This document shows positions 15,803-24,936 of a DNA stretch of 64,000 bases, piece by piece. A program made the translations under genes and the position numbers. Positions within the stretch are counted from its first letter, which is position 1. Each line of letters starts with the position of its first letter. Location of the stretch: assembly GCF_036057275.1 (NCBI RefSeq), contig NZ_CP107945.1, positions 8,370,001-8,434,000 on the forward strand. The letters run 5' to 3'. The notes beneath the pieces were generated by a model. The model was given only the letters and a program-made list of their open reading frames with translations. It was not told the origin of the DNA and ran no database searches. The DNA comes from Streptomyces sp. NBC_00390. GTDB taxonomy: Bacteria; Actinomycetota; Actinomycetes; Streptomycetales; Streptomycetaceae.

Positions 15803-16002
15803 TCTCTTCCGGGCACATTGGCGCCTGCGGATGAGGGGGCGTAATGGACCCCCACCCGGGGCGAGTCCGGGACAGTGCCTGTGGGCAGGGCCGTCGGGAC
15901 GTCGGCTGAGCACCTTCGGCGGGGACGGCGGCTGTCGGGCCCTTCCACCTCTTTCTGGCCGGGGTCAAGCGTCCGTTTGCTGCCATGCGGCCTGATGGGG
16001 GC

Positions 16003-17082
16003 TCACTGGAAACTGAGACGGTGCGGGTGGGTTGGGTCGGTCGGGCAGGTGTGGACGCGCATCTGGCCGCGGCCGAGATGGACACCGACGGGATCGATGA
16101 CTCCCGGGTCATCGTCGGCGCCCTCCTCGACAGGCAGCCAGCTCCGTGAGCCGCCGTCGCACTCCCATTTGTCGACGGTGAGCAGCGGCGGCATCGGGGT
16201 CCCGCACCGGGGGCAGTCGACGGGGGCGGGGTCGGTCAGGTGCCAGGAGGCGTAGCCGCCGACTTTCCAGCCGGGAGCGATGGAGAGGTCGCTCATGTAG
16301 TCGATCTCGTCCAGTTCCTCGGCGCGGGCGGCGGCCATGGCCGCTTCGTACTCCTCGTAGGTGGCATAGCTCGCCGGTGCTGAGGAGTCGTAGGCGTCCT
16401 CAGCGTCTTCCTCGTCGAGGAGGCCCTCTTCCCACTCGGCGATCTCCTCCTGGAGGTCCTCACCCAGCAGGCCGAGGTACTCGTGCTCCACGACCTGCTC
16501 CGGGTGGAGGACGCACGTGGTCGGGACGCACTCCTCGCGGCCGGCAACCGGCGGTTCGGGCTGCGGCGTCAGTACGGTGCCGACATCCTCTGCACGCCGC
16601 CACTTGAGGACCACGTCGATCGTGCGGTCCGGGCCGTGTACCTCGAAGGGGCACCAGAACACCTGGAGCAGGTCGCATCCGTCGGGCCCGACGAGGTCCG
16701 GCACGTCGCGTGTGCAGAGCTGGGCCACGGCCAGAAGCGGCAACGGGGCGGCGTCGCCCAGATCCGGGACGTGGAGTCCGGACGTCATGCCCTCCAGGAG
16801 CAGCTGCTCCTCGTCGGTGTAGTCCCGTCCTCGCGCCTCGTCCTGGATGCGCCGCCGCAGGTGCACGTCGGACAGGAGGCGGCCGGTGCCCTTGGGGTGG
16901 ACCGCGGTGCAGACCGGCCACGGTTCGTCGGCCGGCCACAGCAGCGGCCCGGCGACCGAACTCTCCTCCGCCTTCGGCGTACCAGGGCGAGGGTGCAGCC
17001 GTGTCGCGGTCCGCCGGTGGGCGGCGAGTGCGGGGAAGACCCCCTCGACGTCGACAGGGCGCGGTGGCGTCGTGCGGGTCAC
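16003..17082 (-). CDS. DUF1963-like hypothetical protein
   Basis: A 359-residue acidic cytoplasmic protein. The sequence SSVAGPLLWPADEPWPVC near residue 45, the middle VPDLGDAAPLPLLAVAQL and the strand LLQVFWCPFEVH fit a YwqG-like (DUF1963) fold. That domain is interrupted by a very acidic insert (EEEIAEWEEGLLDEEDAEDA region) and ends with a CPRCGTPMPPLL knuckle plus CPTDPTHPHRLSF, perhaps a zinc site with those cysteines. The function is unknown. It starts at ATG 17082 with AGGACTTG just upstream. Confidence 0.75.
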   Translation of the reverse strand: MTRTTPPRPVDVEGVFPALAAHRRTATRLHPRPGTPKAEESSVAGPLLWPADEPWPVCTAVHPKGTGRLLSDVHLRRRIQDEARGRDYTDEEQLLLEGMTSGLHVPDLGDAAPLPLLAVAQLCTRDVPDLVGPDGCDLLQVFWCPFEVHGPDRTIDVVLKWRRAEDVGTVLTPQPEPPVAGREECVPTTCVLHPEQVVEHEYLGLLGEDLQEEIAEWEEGLLDEEDAEDAYDSSAPASYATYEEYEAAMAAARAEELDEIDYMSDLSIAPGWKVGGYASWHLTDPAPVDCPRCGTPMPPLLTVDKWECDGGSRSWLPVEEGADDDPGVIDPVGVHLGRGQMRVHTCPTDPTHPHRLSFQ

Positions 17083-17113
17083 GCAAGTCCTCCAAGGCAG
17101 TTCTGCGCCGATG

Positions 17114-17650
17114 CTATATGTCGGTTCGGACGTTGCCGGCGGGGTTCTCCAGGCTGTGGGAGAAGCTGAAGCTCTTGTTGCCGAACGCGCTGAATTCGAT
17201 TTGGCTCGGAATGGGGTTGGCGCAAGGAGCGCCCGGTCGACGGTCGCGCCGTTGTATCCGGATGCCGCTCGCCGTCCGACTGCAGCACGTGCTCCAGTAC
17301 CTCACGGCGAGCTGCTCGGCCTCCTCGAATGCGGTCAACTCCCTGAGAACGCGGCTCAGATGGAGTCGCAGCCTGCCCACGAAGTGGTCCTGCTCGCCGA
17401 GTTCGCCGACCGCCGCCGCGATGGCCTGCTCGGTAACCCGGCGCGCATCCGCCAGTTCTGCCTGGTGGTAGTAGACGCGGCCGAGCGCGGCGAGCACCAT
17501 GGCGCTCGCCAGCCGGTCTGGTTCCGCCCGCGACGACTCCACATCGAGGGCCTGTTCCAGCAGCCCCCTTGCCGGGCCGTGTTCGCCCCGCAGGTGCAGA
17601 TAGCGTCAACTGCGGCCAGCTCCGCGCGCTCGGCGATCAGCTTCGGCACC
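17114..17650 (-). pseudogene. Decayed TPR protein fragment
   Basis: The minus-strand frame to 17114 holds clear tetratricopeptide units, for example YLHLRGEHGPARGLLEQAL and ALGRVYYHQAELADARRV, then HLSRVLRELTAFEEAEQLAV. There is no start in this frame. The preceding residues (LIAERAELAAVDAI) lie in another frame, with a stop at the junction near 17610, so the N-terminal part is lost and frame-shifted. These repeats are like those that end SARP/NB-ARC-TPR regulators. The final ~34 codons (ending SFSFSHSLENPAGNVRTDI) are non-TPR but keep strongly coding-type codons. Confidence 0.6.
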
Positions 17651-17830
17651 CTCCAGCGCAGTTCGGTGCCGGACAGCTACGGTCATGACGACGAAGACCT
17701 GGACTGCACCGTTCAGCACTCGCCAAGGGTGCCCGTCGGAAGGGCTCGAAGTACGGGATCACTCCTCGGGGGCTGTGGAAGCGGGACGGTACTGCCACTG
17801 GCACCACGACGAGCGCGGGGCGGCTCACGG

Positions 17831-18259
17831 TCAATCGATGACGAGCCGCTTGTCGTGGGCCTGTTCGGTCTGGCGGCGCACGAGGTAGGTGCCGGAGGCA
17901 TGGCCCATGGCTCCGTGTTCGGGATGCAGTACGTAGGCCGTGGCACCTTCGTGGACGGTGAAGCAGCCGACGTCGGCGCCGTCGGTGTCGATCGGTGTCC
18001 AGGTGACCGGGCCGTCGGCCACGAGGAGGTGGACGTGGCCACCTTCGCCTGAGGTCACCAGGGCGATTCCGGTGGCGGGGACCGGCTGGCCGCCCTGCGG
18101 CGGGTCGAAACCGATGAGGCCGACCGGGATGAGTCCGACGTCACCCTGGCGCTGGAGGCCCGAGGACACAGGGATGGCCGCCTGCCGGTCGAGGTGTTCG
18201 AGGACGTCGACGCCGGCGAGTGCGGTGACGTCTTGGAGCGTGGGCTGCTGCTTGGCCAT
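17831..18259 (-). CDS. Hypothetical partner of the DUF6745-like protein
   Basis: A 142-residue protein starting at ATG 18259 with GGAGAG four bases upstream. It begins MAKQQPTLQDVTALAGVDVL and contains beta-rich segments (GLIPVGLIGFDP, GIALVTSGEGGHVHLLVADG, then TAYVLHPEHGAMGHASGTYL). I see no known motif. It lies 12 bases after the 430-residue gene, in the same operon, so the two probably act together. Its C-terminus (RRQTEQAHDKRLVID) is charged and short. Confidence 0.75.
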   Translation of the reverse strand: MAKQQPTLQDVTALAGVDVLEHLDRQAAIPVSSGLQRQGDVGLIPVGLIGFDPPQGGQPVPATGIALVTSGEGGHVHLLVADGPVTWTPIDTDGADVGCFTVHEGATAYVLHPEHGAMGHASGTYLVRRQTEQAHDKRLVID

Positions 18260-18271
18260 GGACTCTCCGTT

Positions 18272-19564
18272 TCAGGTGGCACGGGACAGAGTGAGGTACT
18301 GCTCGCGGGTCAGACCGAGGAGGCCGGCTGCCGCGCTGACAGGGTCTGGGGTTTGGGCGGGCACGGTGAGCCCGTAGGAGCGGCGAGTGCCGTCGCGCTC
18401 GGGTGTGCCGTTGGTGCACAGCAGGACGCGTACGGGGACGTTGTAGATCGCGGTGGGAAGGTCGTACAGGGTGAGCCGTTGTCCCGGGTTGCCCGGGTCG
18501 GGCGCGCTGTCCCCGACCTGCCGAAGGCCTGCCGCGGTGATGAATTCCGGCCAGCCCATTCTCTCGATCGCGCAGCGGCGCACCTCGGTATTGGGCTCCC
18601 GCAGGATCCGGTCGGTGTCCCAGTCGCCCCGGATCAGGGAAGCGGGGACCCTCGTGCCGTGCCAGACATGGACAGCCCAGCCGTCGGGCCATACCGCCGC
18701 CGGTCCGTCGGGGCAGTGGGGCCGCCCTTGTGCATCCCGCCGGAAGGCATCGGGACGGGGGGTGAGGATCGCGTAGTCGCGGAAGGCCCACCACCATCCG
18801 GCGTGCTGTGCGACCTGCTGCTCACCGTGCACGGCGGCCATGCCGGTCACGCCGATGCGTTCCATGGCGTCAGCCCGCGCATGGGGCGCCACGCTCCAGT
18901 GGGCCAGGGGGGTCCCGCGCCACCAGCGCCGGGGCAGCCTGACCGCAACCTCCCTGGCAGTGCCGCACACGCCTGCCTGGGCGGCCACCTGAGCAGTCAG
19001 TTCGGCGTGGACGCGCGGCAGCACCTCCAGGTCGAGCCGGGCCGGCGGATCGCCGTTCTGGATCAGTTCCTCGAAGGCTCCGAGGCGCTGCGCGTTCACC
19101 TGGCTCTGCATGTGCTGGTGTGTCAGCCGCCGCCAACCGCTCTGCCACAGCTCCGGCGCAAGCACCGCCTCGTCCACCCGCTCCTTGACCGCATCGGTCA
19201 CCTGCGCCTCGATCCGGGAGTCGATCCCGGGCCAGATCAGACCTCGGGCGTCGGCAGGCAGCTGCCCGCGCAGCCGGCGACGGAACCGGGCACGCACCCG
19301 GGCAGGCAGACCTCCGGTGACCTGGGCGATGACGGTGGGGAGGATCGCCTGCCCGATCACACCGGCCCAAGGGGATTCGAGCCAGACGATGAACCGCGGC
19401 GGTGACAGTCCTACGGCGCGGTAAGCCGCCCGGACCCCCTCCTGCGCAGCCGCTGTGTCGCCCGGCCCGGTGGCCCCGCCGACCGCTGCCCAGTGCTTCC
19501 TCACCTCACCAAGAACGGTCTCCTGCCCCGCCGTCAATTCACCGATGCTTCCCGCGTATTCCAT
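18272..19564 (-). CDS. DUF6745-like hypothetical protein
   Basis: A 430-residue protein read from ATG 19564 with GGGGGGAGC upstream. The N-terminal half is helical, and the C-terminal half has Trp-rich segments such as GPAAVWPDGWAVHVWHGTRV and IERMGWPEFITAAGLRQV. I associate these with the domain of unknown function DUF6745, frequent in actinobacteria. That assignment is from memory. No enzymatic motif is visible. It is followed 12 bases on by the 142-residue gene. A longer reading from 19663 would add a Trp/Cys-rich piece that is not credible. Confidence 0.78.
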   Translation of the reverse strand: MEYAGSIGELTAGQETVLGEVRKHWAAVGGATGPGDTAAAQEGVRAAYRAVGLSPPRFIVWLESPWAGVIGQAILPTVIAQVTGGLPARVRARFRRRLRGQLPADARGLIWPGIDSRIEAQVTDAVKERVDEAVLAPELWQSGWRRLTHQHMQSQVNAQRLGAFEELIQNGDPPARLDLEVLPRVHAELTAQVAAQAGVCGTAREVAVRLPRRWWRGTPLAHWSVAPHARADAMERIGVTGMAAVHGEQQVAQHAGWWWAFRDYAILTPRPDAFRRDAQGRPHCPDGPAAVWPDGWAVHVWHGTRVPASLIRGDWDTDRILREPNTEVRRCAIERMGWPEFITAAGLRQVGDSAPDPGNPGQRLTLYDLPTAIYNVPVRVLLCTNGTPERDGTRRSYGLTVPAQTPDPVSAAAGLLGLTREQYLTLSRAT

Positions 19565-19834
19565 GCTCCCCCCAACATGCCGACCGCTACTGCACAGGTG
19601 ATACGGCTGCGAGGACAGGATCACGTCCCGCAGCCACCAGCAGGCCGCCGCACTCATCCACAACCATCATGTGCCCAGCCCCCTCCGCACGAAGGGCGAA
19701 GCGGGAAACAGCCTCACTCACACGGCGCATCACCGCACTGGCCACCGCCGCGCTGCCATCTCGGCCGGCATGCCTGCCATGCCGCAGCCCGTCACCGCCG
19801 CACTGCCTGGCTCCTGTGGCAGCAGGGCCGTTCG
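19565..19834. other. Intergenic, no gene seen
   Basis: This is the upstream region of the DUF6745-like gene. The frames here are Pro/Arg/Ser-rich and not protein-like. Confidence 0.4.
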
Positions 19835-20109
19835 GCTAGCGGCGGTGGTCGCCTGTTCTTCCCGCCGCTGTTCGTCGCCGCCGCACGGCTCCCCGGCGGG
19901 GTGGCCGCCACGCTGAGTGCGGCGCAGCCACTGGTCGTGGCGGTCCTGGCCGTGACGGTGCTTCACCAGAGCCCGTCGGCCCGGAGCTTCGCGTTGGGTT
20001 CGCGGGCATCGTGGGTGTCGGGCTTGATGGACAGCGTCTTTCACGCGAGCGTGGCGATGTCGGCTGCCTTGCCCGTCCTGATCGCCTGGCAGACGCCCCT
20101 GACATCGCG
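19835..20109 (+). pseudogene. EamA/DMT transporter remnant
   Basis: Pieces of a drug/metabolite transporter survive in more than one frame: GGVAATLSAAQPLVVAVLAV with VTVLHQSPSARSFALG matches the usual membrane-helix pair of EamA proteins. A shifted frame then gives FAGIVGVGL, the next helix. No full frame, start or second EamA repeat is present, so only the middle of a ~300-residue transporter remains. Confidence 0.6.
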
Positions 20110-20370
20110 ATGCGCCCCGGCCTGGTCGACCTCCTGGTCATTGCCGCAGAGCTGTCTCAACCTGTCGACGCGGACAACGAACGCCAGGTGCTGCTACTCG
20201 GCGACGACTGCGATCACCCGGAACGCGAATGGTGCAGGGCCGCGTTCGCCGCACACGCCTCCGCGCTGCGCGCGTTGCTGGAGGACGAGACCCTTCCGGA
20301 TGGACTGATTGGCGCAGACGACCGCGAGTGCCTGCTCAAGTCTGTGGAACCGCAGCGAGACCCCTCCTGA
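20110..20370 (+). CDS. Small hypothetical protein or gene tail
   Basis: An 86-residue frame from ATG 20110 with coding-type codons (MRPGLVDLLVIAAELSQPVD, then DDCDHPEREWCRAAFAAHAS and a charged end). It is acidic and helical, with no recognised domain. It abuts decayed EamA sequence on the left and a transposase relic on the right, so it may be the 3' end of a truncated gene rather than a complete one. Confidence 0.4.
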   Translation: MRPGLVDLLVIAAELSQPVDADNERQVLLLGDDCDHPEREWCRAAFAAHASALRALLEDETLPDGLIGADDRECLLKSVEPQRDPS

Positions 20371-20415
20371 ACACCGCAGGCCAGCCACTTGTGAGGCCCG
20401 TGCAACCATCTCGCA

Positions 20416-20800
20416 GTGACTGGTGTGATCACGGCTTCGGAGCCGTCCTGGACAGTCCCGTTCAACGGGCCGAGCCCACGCCAGTTCAGCAAACTCATCA
20501 CCGCGCTGCCGCGCGAAGGGCGTGGCCCCAGTGCGCAAGGGCCGGCCCTGGAGCCTGCCACCGGAGGATCGAGTGCTGCTGGTCGCCGCCTACTGGCGCA
20601 CGAACCTGCCCCTGCGCCAACTGGCGCCCCTGTTCGGCGTGTCCGAGTCAGCAGCCGACCGCATCATTGACCACCTCGGGCCGTCGCTCGCTCTCCAGCA
20701 ACGTAGGCGGTTCGGCAAGGACACCGTGCTCGTCTTGGACGGCACCTTGGTTCCCACCCGCGACCATCAGGTGCGGAGCAGTTCAAGAACTGCGAGCCGC
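20416..20800 (+). pseudogene. IS5-type transposase, truncated and frameshifted
   Basis: A GTG at 20416 begins MTGVITASEPSWTVPFNGPS, the standard N-terminus of this transposase family. After GRG (near 20522) the frame shifts and continues as RKGRPWSLPPEDRVLLVAAY, the helix-turn-helix LPLRQLAPLFGVSESAADRI, and the first catalytic strand VLVLDGTLVPTRDH. A second shift follows (GAEQFKNCE), and homology is lost by ~20800, where the neighbouring gene's sequence begins. About a third of the ~255-residue protein remains. It is homologous to the relic at 56-230, in inverted orientation. Confidence 0.82.
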
Positions 20801-20852
20801 TTCCCTCCGCGGTTCCCGCACCCTCCAAATCCCGGCATCCGAAAGCAGGCAT

Positions 20853-21635
20853 TCACTGGCCGGTCTGCTCGTCGGTGGACCTGCTCGGTCCAGGGGTGGG
20901 GACAGAGGCAGCCAGCTCCCGCTGCTTCTCGGCGCCTGCACGGTGCTTGTCGGCGATCGTGGGCTCAGCGACGGCCAGTTGGTCATAGACCTCGGCCTGA
21001 GCCGTGTGTGTGTTCGCCCAGCGCCGGCGGGCGGCGGCATGGCCGTCGGTTCCCGCGGCTGCGAATGCGGCGTTGAACGCCTGGGTGTTCTCCTTCTGCA
21101 GCTCTTCCAGCCGGGCGTACAGCAGCCGGGCAGCGACTCGGTGGGCGGCGGCGGACCGGGCCTCGGCGACTTTGCTCATGGGCTTGGTCGAGGTGAGCCC
21201 CGCGGTGACGGCGTGCTCTTCGTCCGGGTGCATCTCGGCGTACCACGCGTCGATGCTGCGGGCGATGTGGGCGGCGCCGAGCTTGGTGGGGTGGCGGCGT
21301 TGGTTGGTCACTGTCCAGTCCGCGATCAGGGTGCCCCACTTCTCGTGTGCGGACTGCTTGGTCATTCCTGCGGCTGTGCCGATGTCGCTCCAGCTGGCGC
21401 CGCGTTCCTTCTCGACGACGACGGCCTTCTCCACCAGGGCATCTGACAGGTGGCGCAGGTGCAGGGCAGCGCGCAGAAAGCCGCCGTGCTCACGGTCGCG
21501 GGAGCGCAGCTCCAGCGGGACGTCACGCAATGCGTCGGCAGCGAGGCGGCTGAGGGCGTCCGCGTGGGCGACGTACGCCTCGTCGAGCGGTGCGAGCGCC
21601 CGCGGGCGCGGACGCTCGTCGTGTTCTTCGTTCAT
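20853..21635 (-). CDS. Hypothetical HTH-containing protein
   Basis: A 260-residue protein from ATG 21635. A central HTH-like stretch (GASWSDIGTAAGMTKQSAHE) resembles those of AsnC- and sigma-like Streptomyces proteins that pair with a serine-rich switch. It is preceded by helices (LRHLSDALVEKAVVVEKE) and followed by Ala-rich helices. The C-terminus is polar. A DNA-binding or regulatory role is likely but unproven. Its 3' end abuts the transposase relic, so its last residues could be altered by the insertion. Confidence 0.7.
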   Translation of the reverse strand: MNEEHDERPRPRALAPLDEAYVAHADALSRLAADALRDVPLELRSRDREHGGFLRAALHLRHLSDALVEKAVVVEKERGASWSDIGTAAGMTKQSAHEKWGTLIADWTVTNQRRHPTKLGAAHIARSIDAWYAEMHPDEEHAVTAGLTSTKPMSKVAEARSAAAHRVAARLLYARLEELQKENTQAFNAAFAAAGTDGHAAARRRWANTHTAQAEVYDQLAVAEPTIADKHRAGAEKQRELAASVPTPGPSRSTDEQTGQ

Positions 21636-22149
21636 GTCGTCAGGCTATCCCTGACGCCTGAGAGTTGCCAGGGAACCAGGACTTGGATGGAGGGGTAACG
21701 CGCTTCCCCTTTCTCGCGCATCGCTGAGACCGAGGGCTGCACCGGCGAAAGGGCAACAGCCGAGAAGACAACGGCCACGCGTGGTCATCGTCGCCAACGC
21801 CGGTTGAGATGGTGCCCTATGTCGGGGAAGAGTCTGTGGTCATGGACTTCTTCTGCTATCGCCGTGATCGGCCCGGCTTGCCGATGTCCATTCCGGCCCA
21901 GATCCGGGGGCACGGGTCACCTTCGCCAGCTCGTCGTCGCACACGGTCCCGCAGACGACCTCGCCGACGTTGTCCTACACAGCGATCGATTCGCGTGTCC
22001 CAGTGAGCGGTCGAGTCGTCGCGGGGCTCCGGGCGGCCGAGTTCCTTGAGCATCCAACGGCGACAAGCTCACAGCCGTACCCAGAACCCCTGGGGTCGCC
22101 GGTCTTACGAATGACCGGATCGGACCCACGCTTGGAAGGTAGGGCAAGC
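21636..22149. other. Intergenic with a possible IS110 trace
   Basis: No gene is supported. On the minus strand, 21877-21903 reads IWAGMDIGK, the usual start of IS110-type transposases, but the following sequence does not continue the family, so this is at most a nine-residue trace. The rest is unassigned. Confidence 0.35.
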
Positions 22150-23946
22150 TCAGAAGCAGTCCGCGGGCATGTCGAGGGTGGTGCGGTCGAGGCTTTCCAG
22201 CAGTGCGAACTGCGCCTCCGTCCTGGGCAGTTCGTACCGGAAGAAGTACTGACCCGCCCGGCGCTTGCCCTCGTAGAAGGCGCCGCTGCGTCCGGCGGCG
22301 GCCAGCATCTGCTCCAGCCACATCCAGGCAACCACGACGTGTCCCACGGCCTCCAGGTAGACCGAGGCGTTGGCGAGGGCGGTCTCGGCGTCCCCGGCCT
22401 CCCACAGGCGCTGCGTCACGGCGGCGACGCGGGCGACGGAGGCGTCCAGCTGCCGTCCGAAGCCGGCTACCTGCTTCTCCGCGGCGGCCGCGCGGGCGGT
22501 CGTCATGGAGACGGTCTCGATGAGCAGGCGGAGCCCCGCGCCGCCGTCCATGACGACCTTTCGGCCCAGCAGGTCGAGGCCGTGGACGCCGTGTGTCCCC
22601 TCGTGGATGGGGTTGAGGCGGTTGTCCCGGTAGAACTGTTCGACGTTGTACTCGCGGGTGTAGCCGTAGCCGCCGTGGACCTGGATGGCAAGGTTGTTGG
22701 CCTCCAGGCACCACTGGGAGGGCCAGCTCTTGGCGATCGGGGTGAGCATGTCCAGCAGAAGCCCGGCCCTGGCCCGCTCGTCGGCCGTCGTGGCGGTGCG
22801 CTCGTCGTCCAGCAGCCGCCCGCAGTACAGGATGAGGGCCAGCGCGCCTTCGACGTACGACTTCTGGGCGAGGAGCATGCGCCGGACATCGGGATGCCCG
22901 ACGATCGGGATCTGGGGGGTGGTGGCGTCCCTGGCCATGAGCGGGCGCCCCTGGGGCCGGGTGCGCGCGTAGTCCAGGGCGTGGAGGTAGCCGGTGTAAC
23001 CGAGTGCTGTGGCACCGAGTCCGACACCGATGCGGGCCTCGTTCATCATGTGGAACATGTAGGACAGTCCGTGGTGGGGCTCCCCGACCACGAAGCCGAC
23101 GGCACCGGGGGCCCCGCCGGGCCGGAAGGCGCCCTCACCGAAGTTCAGCAGCGTGTTGGTCGTCCCTCGATACCCCATCTTGTGATTGAGGCCGGCCAGG
23201 GCGACATCGTTGCGCTCGCCGAGCGTCCCGTCGGAGCCCACCAGGACCTTGGGGACGATGAAGAGCGAGAGTCCCTTCACTCCGGGCGGGCCGCCGGGGA
23301 TCCTGGCCAGGACCAGGTGGACGATGTTCTCTGTCAGTTCGTGGTCGCCACCCGAGATCCACATCTTGTTACCGAACAGGCGGTAGGTGCCGTCGTCGGC
23401 CTGTTCCGCGCGGGTGCGCACATCAGCCAGCGAGGAGCCCGCCTGTGGCTCCGACAGACACATGGTCCCGGAGAAGCGGCCCTCGACCATCGGGCGGACA
23501 TAGGTGTCGATCTGTCCGGGGGTGCCGTGGGCCAGCAGCAGGTTTGCGTTGCCGATGGTGAGGAAGGGGTAGGCGGCCGTTCCCACGTTGGCTGCCTGGA
23601 ACCAGGCGAAGCAGGCGTTGGCCACCACGCTGGGCAACTGCATGCCGCCCACCTCGTGGTCCATGCCCCCGCCGATCAGCCCGGCCCCGGCGAAGACCTT
23701 CAGGGCCTCTTCGACTTCGGGGATGATGTGCACCCGCTCGCCGTCGAAGTGCGGCTCCTGGGTGTCGTTCTTCTTGTTGTGCGGGGCGAAGTGCCGGGCG
23801 GCGATCGTCTCGCTGAGGTCCAGTACGGCATCGAAGGTTTCGCGTGAGTGGTCGGCGAAGCGGGGGCGGGCGGTCAGGGATTCAACGTCGAGCCACTCGT
23901 GCAGCAGGAAGTCGAGGTCTCGGCGGGAGAGCAGGAGGGAGGCCAT
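22150..23946 (-). CDS. Acyl-CoA dehydrogenase, long form
   Basis: A 598-residue flavoprotein of the long acyl-CoA dehydrogenase class (about 600 residues, as in FadE5- or DmdC-like enzymes, against ~380 for the short form). Visible features are the N-terminal helical domain, the FAD/substrate-binding stretch MCLSEPQAGSSLADVRTRAE with KMWISGGDH, the C-terminal helical domain with IQVHGGYGYTREYNVEQFYR (catalytic-end signature) and an extra C-terminal domain. It should oxidise an acyl-CoA thioester to the 2-enoyl form, passing electrons to ETF. It is followed upstream by an SDR gene in the same direction, 60 bases away, probably one beta-oxidation-like operon. Confidence 0.92.
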   Translation of the reverse strand: MASLLLSRRDLDFLLHEWLDVESLTARPRFADHSRETFDAVLDLSETIAARHFAPHNKKNDTQEPHFDGERVHIIPEVEEALKVFAGAGLIGGGMDHEVGGMQLPSVVANACFAWFQAANVGTAAYPFLTIGNANLLLAHGTPGQIDTYVRPMVEGRFSGTMCLSEPQAGSSLADVRTRAEQADDGTYRLFGNKMWISGGDHELTENIVHLVLARIPGGPPGVKGLSLFIVPKVLVGSDGTLGERNDVALAGLNHKMGYRGTTNTLLNFGEGAFRPGGAPGAVGFVVGEPHHGLSYMFHMMNEARIGVGLGATALGYTGYLHALDYARTRPQGRPLMARDATTPQIPIVGHPDVRRMLLAQKSYVEGALALILYCGRLLDDERTATTADERARAGLLLDMLTPIAKSWPSQWCLEANNLAIQVHGGYGYTREYNVEQFYRDNRLNPIHEGTHGVHGLDLLGRKVVMDGGAGLRLLIETVSMTTARAAAAEKQVAGFGRQLDASVARVAAVTQRLWEAGDAETALANASVYLEAVGHVVVAWMWLEQMLAAAGRSGAFYEGKRRAGQYFFRYELPRTEAQFALLESLDRTTLDMPADCF

Positions 23947-24006
23947 GGTCCTCTTCTTCTCGGGTTCGGGTTGCTTGTGCGGGGGAGGGGAGCTGTCGCC
24001 GACCGG

Positions 24007-24777
24007 TCAGACCGTGGTGCCGAGGCCGCCGTCGACGGGGATGACGGCGCCGGTGACGTAGGCGCCCGCACGGCTGGCCAGATAGACGGCGACGCCCGCC
24101 ATGTCGTCCGGCCGCCCGATCCGGCGCAGCGGAGCCGCCTCCGCGATCGCCTCGCCCATGGCGTCCAGGGTCGCGGCCATCATCTTCGACTCGAAGGGGC
24201 CGGGCGCGATGGCGTTCACCGTGATGCCCTGCGGCCCGAGCTCCTTGGCCAGCACGCGGGTCAGGTGGTGCAGGCCCGCCTTGCTGGCCGCGTAGGAGTA
24301 GGCCGAGACCGGGCTGACGTGCAGGCCGTCGATGGATCCGACGTTGATGATCCGCGCAGGGTCCTCCGTCGACCCGCCGGCGCGCAGCTTCGGCAGGAGG
24401 GCTTGGGTGAGCAGGAAGGGGCTGCGCAGGTTGAGGTCCATCACCTTGTCCCAGCCGCTGACCGGGAACTCGTCCAGGGGCGCGCCCCAGGTGGCGCCGG
24501 CGTTGTTCACCAGGATGTGCAGCCGCTCCTCCCGCTCGCCGATGTCTTCGGCGAGTCGGTGGCACTCCTCCTCGCGCGACAGGTCGGCGGGCAGCGCGAC
24601 CGCCTGGCCGGGACCGGAAAGCCCGCGCACGGCCTCCTCGCAGGCTTCCGCCTTGCGGGAGCTGACGTAGACCTTGGCTCCCGCTTCGACCAGGCCCCGG
24701 GCGATCATCAGGCCGATGCCGCGGGAACCGCCGGTCACAAGGGCGGTTTTGCCGGAGAGGGAGAACAGAGAGCTCAC
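24007..24777 (-). CDS. SDR-family oxidoreductase
   Basis: A 256-residue short-chain dehydrogenase. It shows the cofactor motif TGGSRGIG (about 16-23), the structural motif NNAG, the catalytic serine in INVGSIDGL, and the active-site YSYAASK (Tyr and Lys spaced by three). It also has the usual PG motif (IAPGPFESKM) and the C-terminal VTGAVIPVDGG. The cofactor is probably NADP or NAD. In the SDR/acyl-CoA dehydrogenase operon it likely acts on a 3-hydroxyacyl or ketoacyl intermediate, which is an inference from context. A TetR-like palindrome lies ~50 bases upstream of its start. Confidence 0.92.
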   Translation of the reverse strand: MSSLFSLSGKTALVTGGSRGIGLMIARGLVEAGAKVYVSSRKAEACEEAVRGLSGPGQAVALPADLSREEECHRLAEDIGEREERLHILVNNAGATWGAPLDEFPVSGWDKVMDLNLRSPFLLTQALLPKLRAGGSTEDPARIINVGSIDGLHVSPVSAYSYAASKAGLHHLTRVLAKELGPQGITVNAIAPGPFESKMMAATLDAMGEAIAEAAPLRRIGRPDDMAGVAVYLASRAGAYVTGAVIPVDGGLGTTV

Positions 24778-24826
24778 GGTGGACTCCTAAGGGGGGAGGG
24801 GCGGCACGGGCAGGCCCCGACTAGAT

Positions 24827-24844
24827 ACTAAGCAGTCGCTTAGT
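24827..24844 (-). promoter_or_regulatory. TetR-type palindromic operator
   Basis: ACTAAGC (24827-24833), AGTC and GCTTAGT (24838-24844) form a perfect 7-bp inverted repeat upstream of the SDR/acyl-CoA dehydrogenase operon. CTAAGC/GCTTAG palindromes are typical of actinobacterial TetR repressors of fatty-acid genes. No TetR gene is present in the window. Confidence 0.65.
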
Positions 24845-24936
24845 TAATTTCCAAGCCTTGCGGCCACGGAACCCCTTCCGTGCCTCCGCGCCTCGACTGT
24901 GGCGGGTGGACCGGCAGTGGATCCCCCCGGCCCCGG

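Noticed and set aside
21877..21903. IWAGMDIGK, a typical IS110 transposase start
   Set aside because: Only nine residues match and the following sequence does not continue the family, so it is noted in the gap entry but not called as an element.
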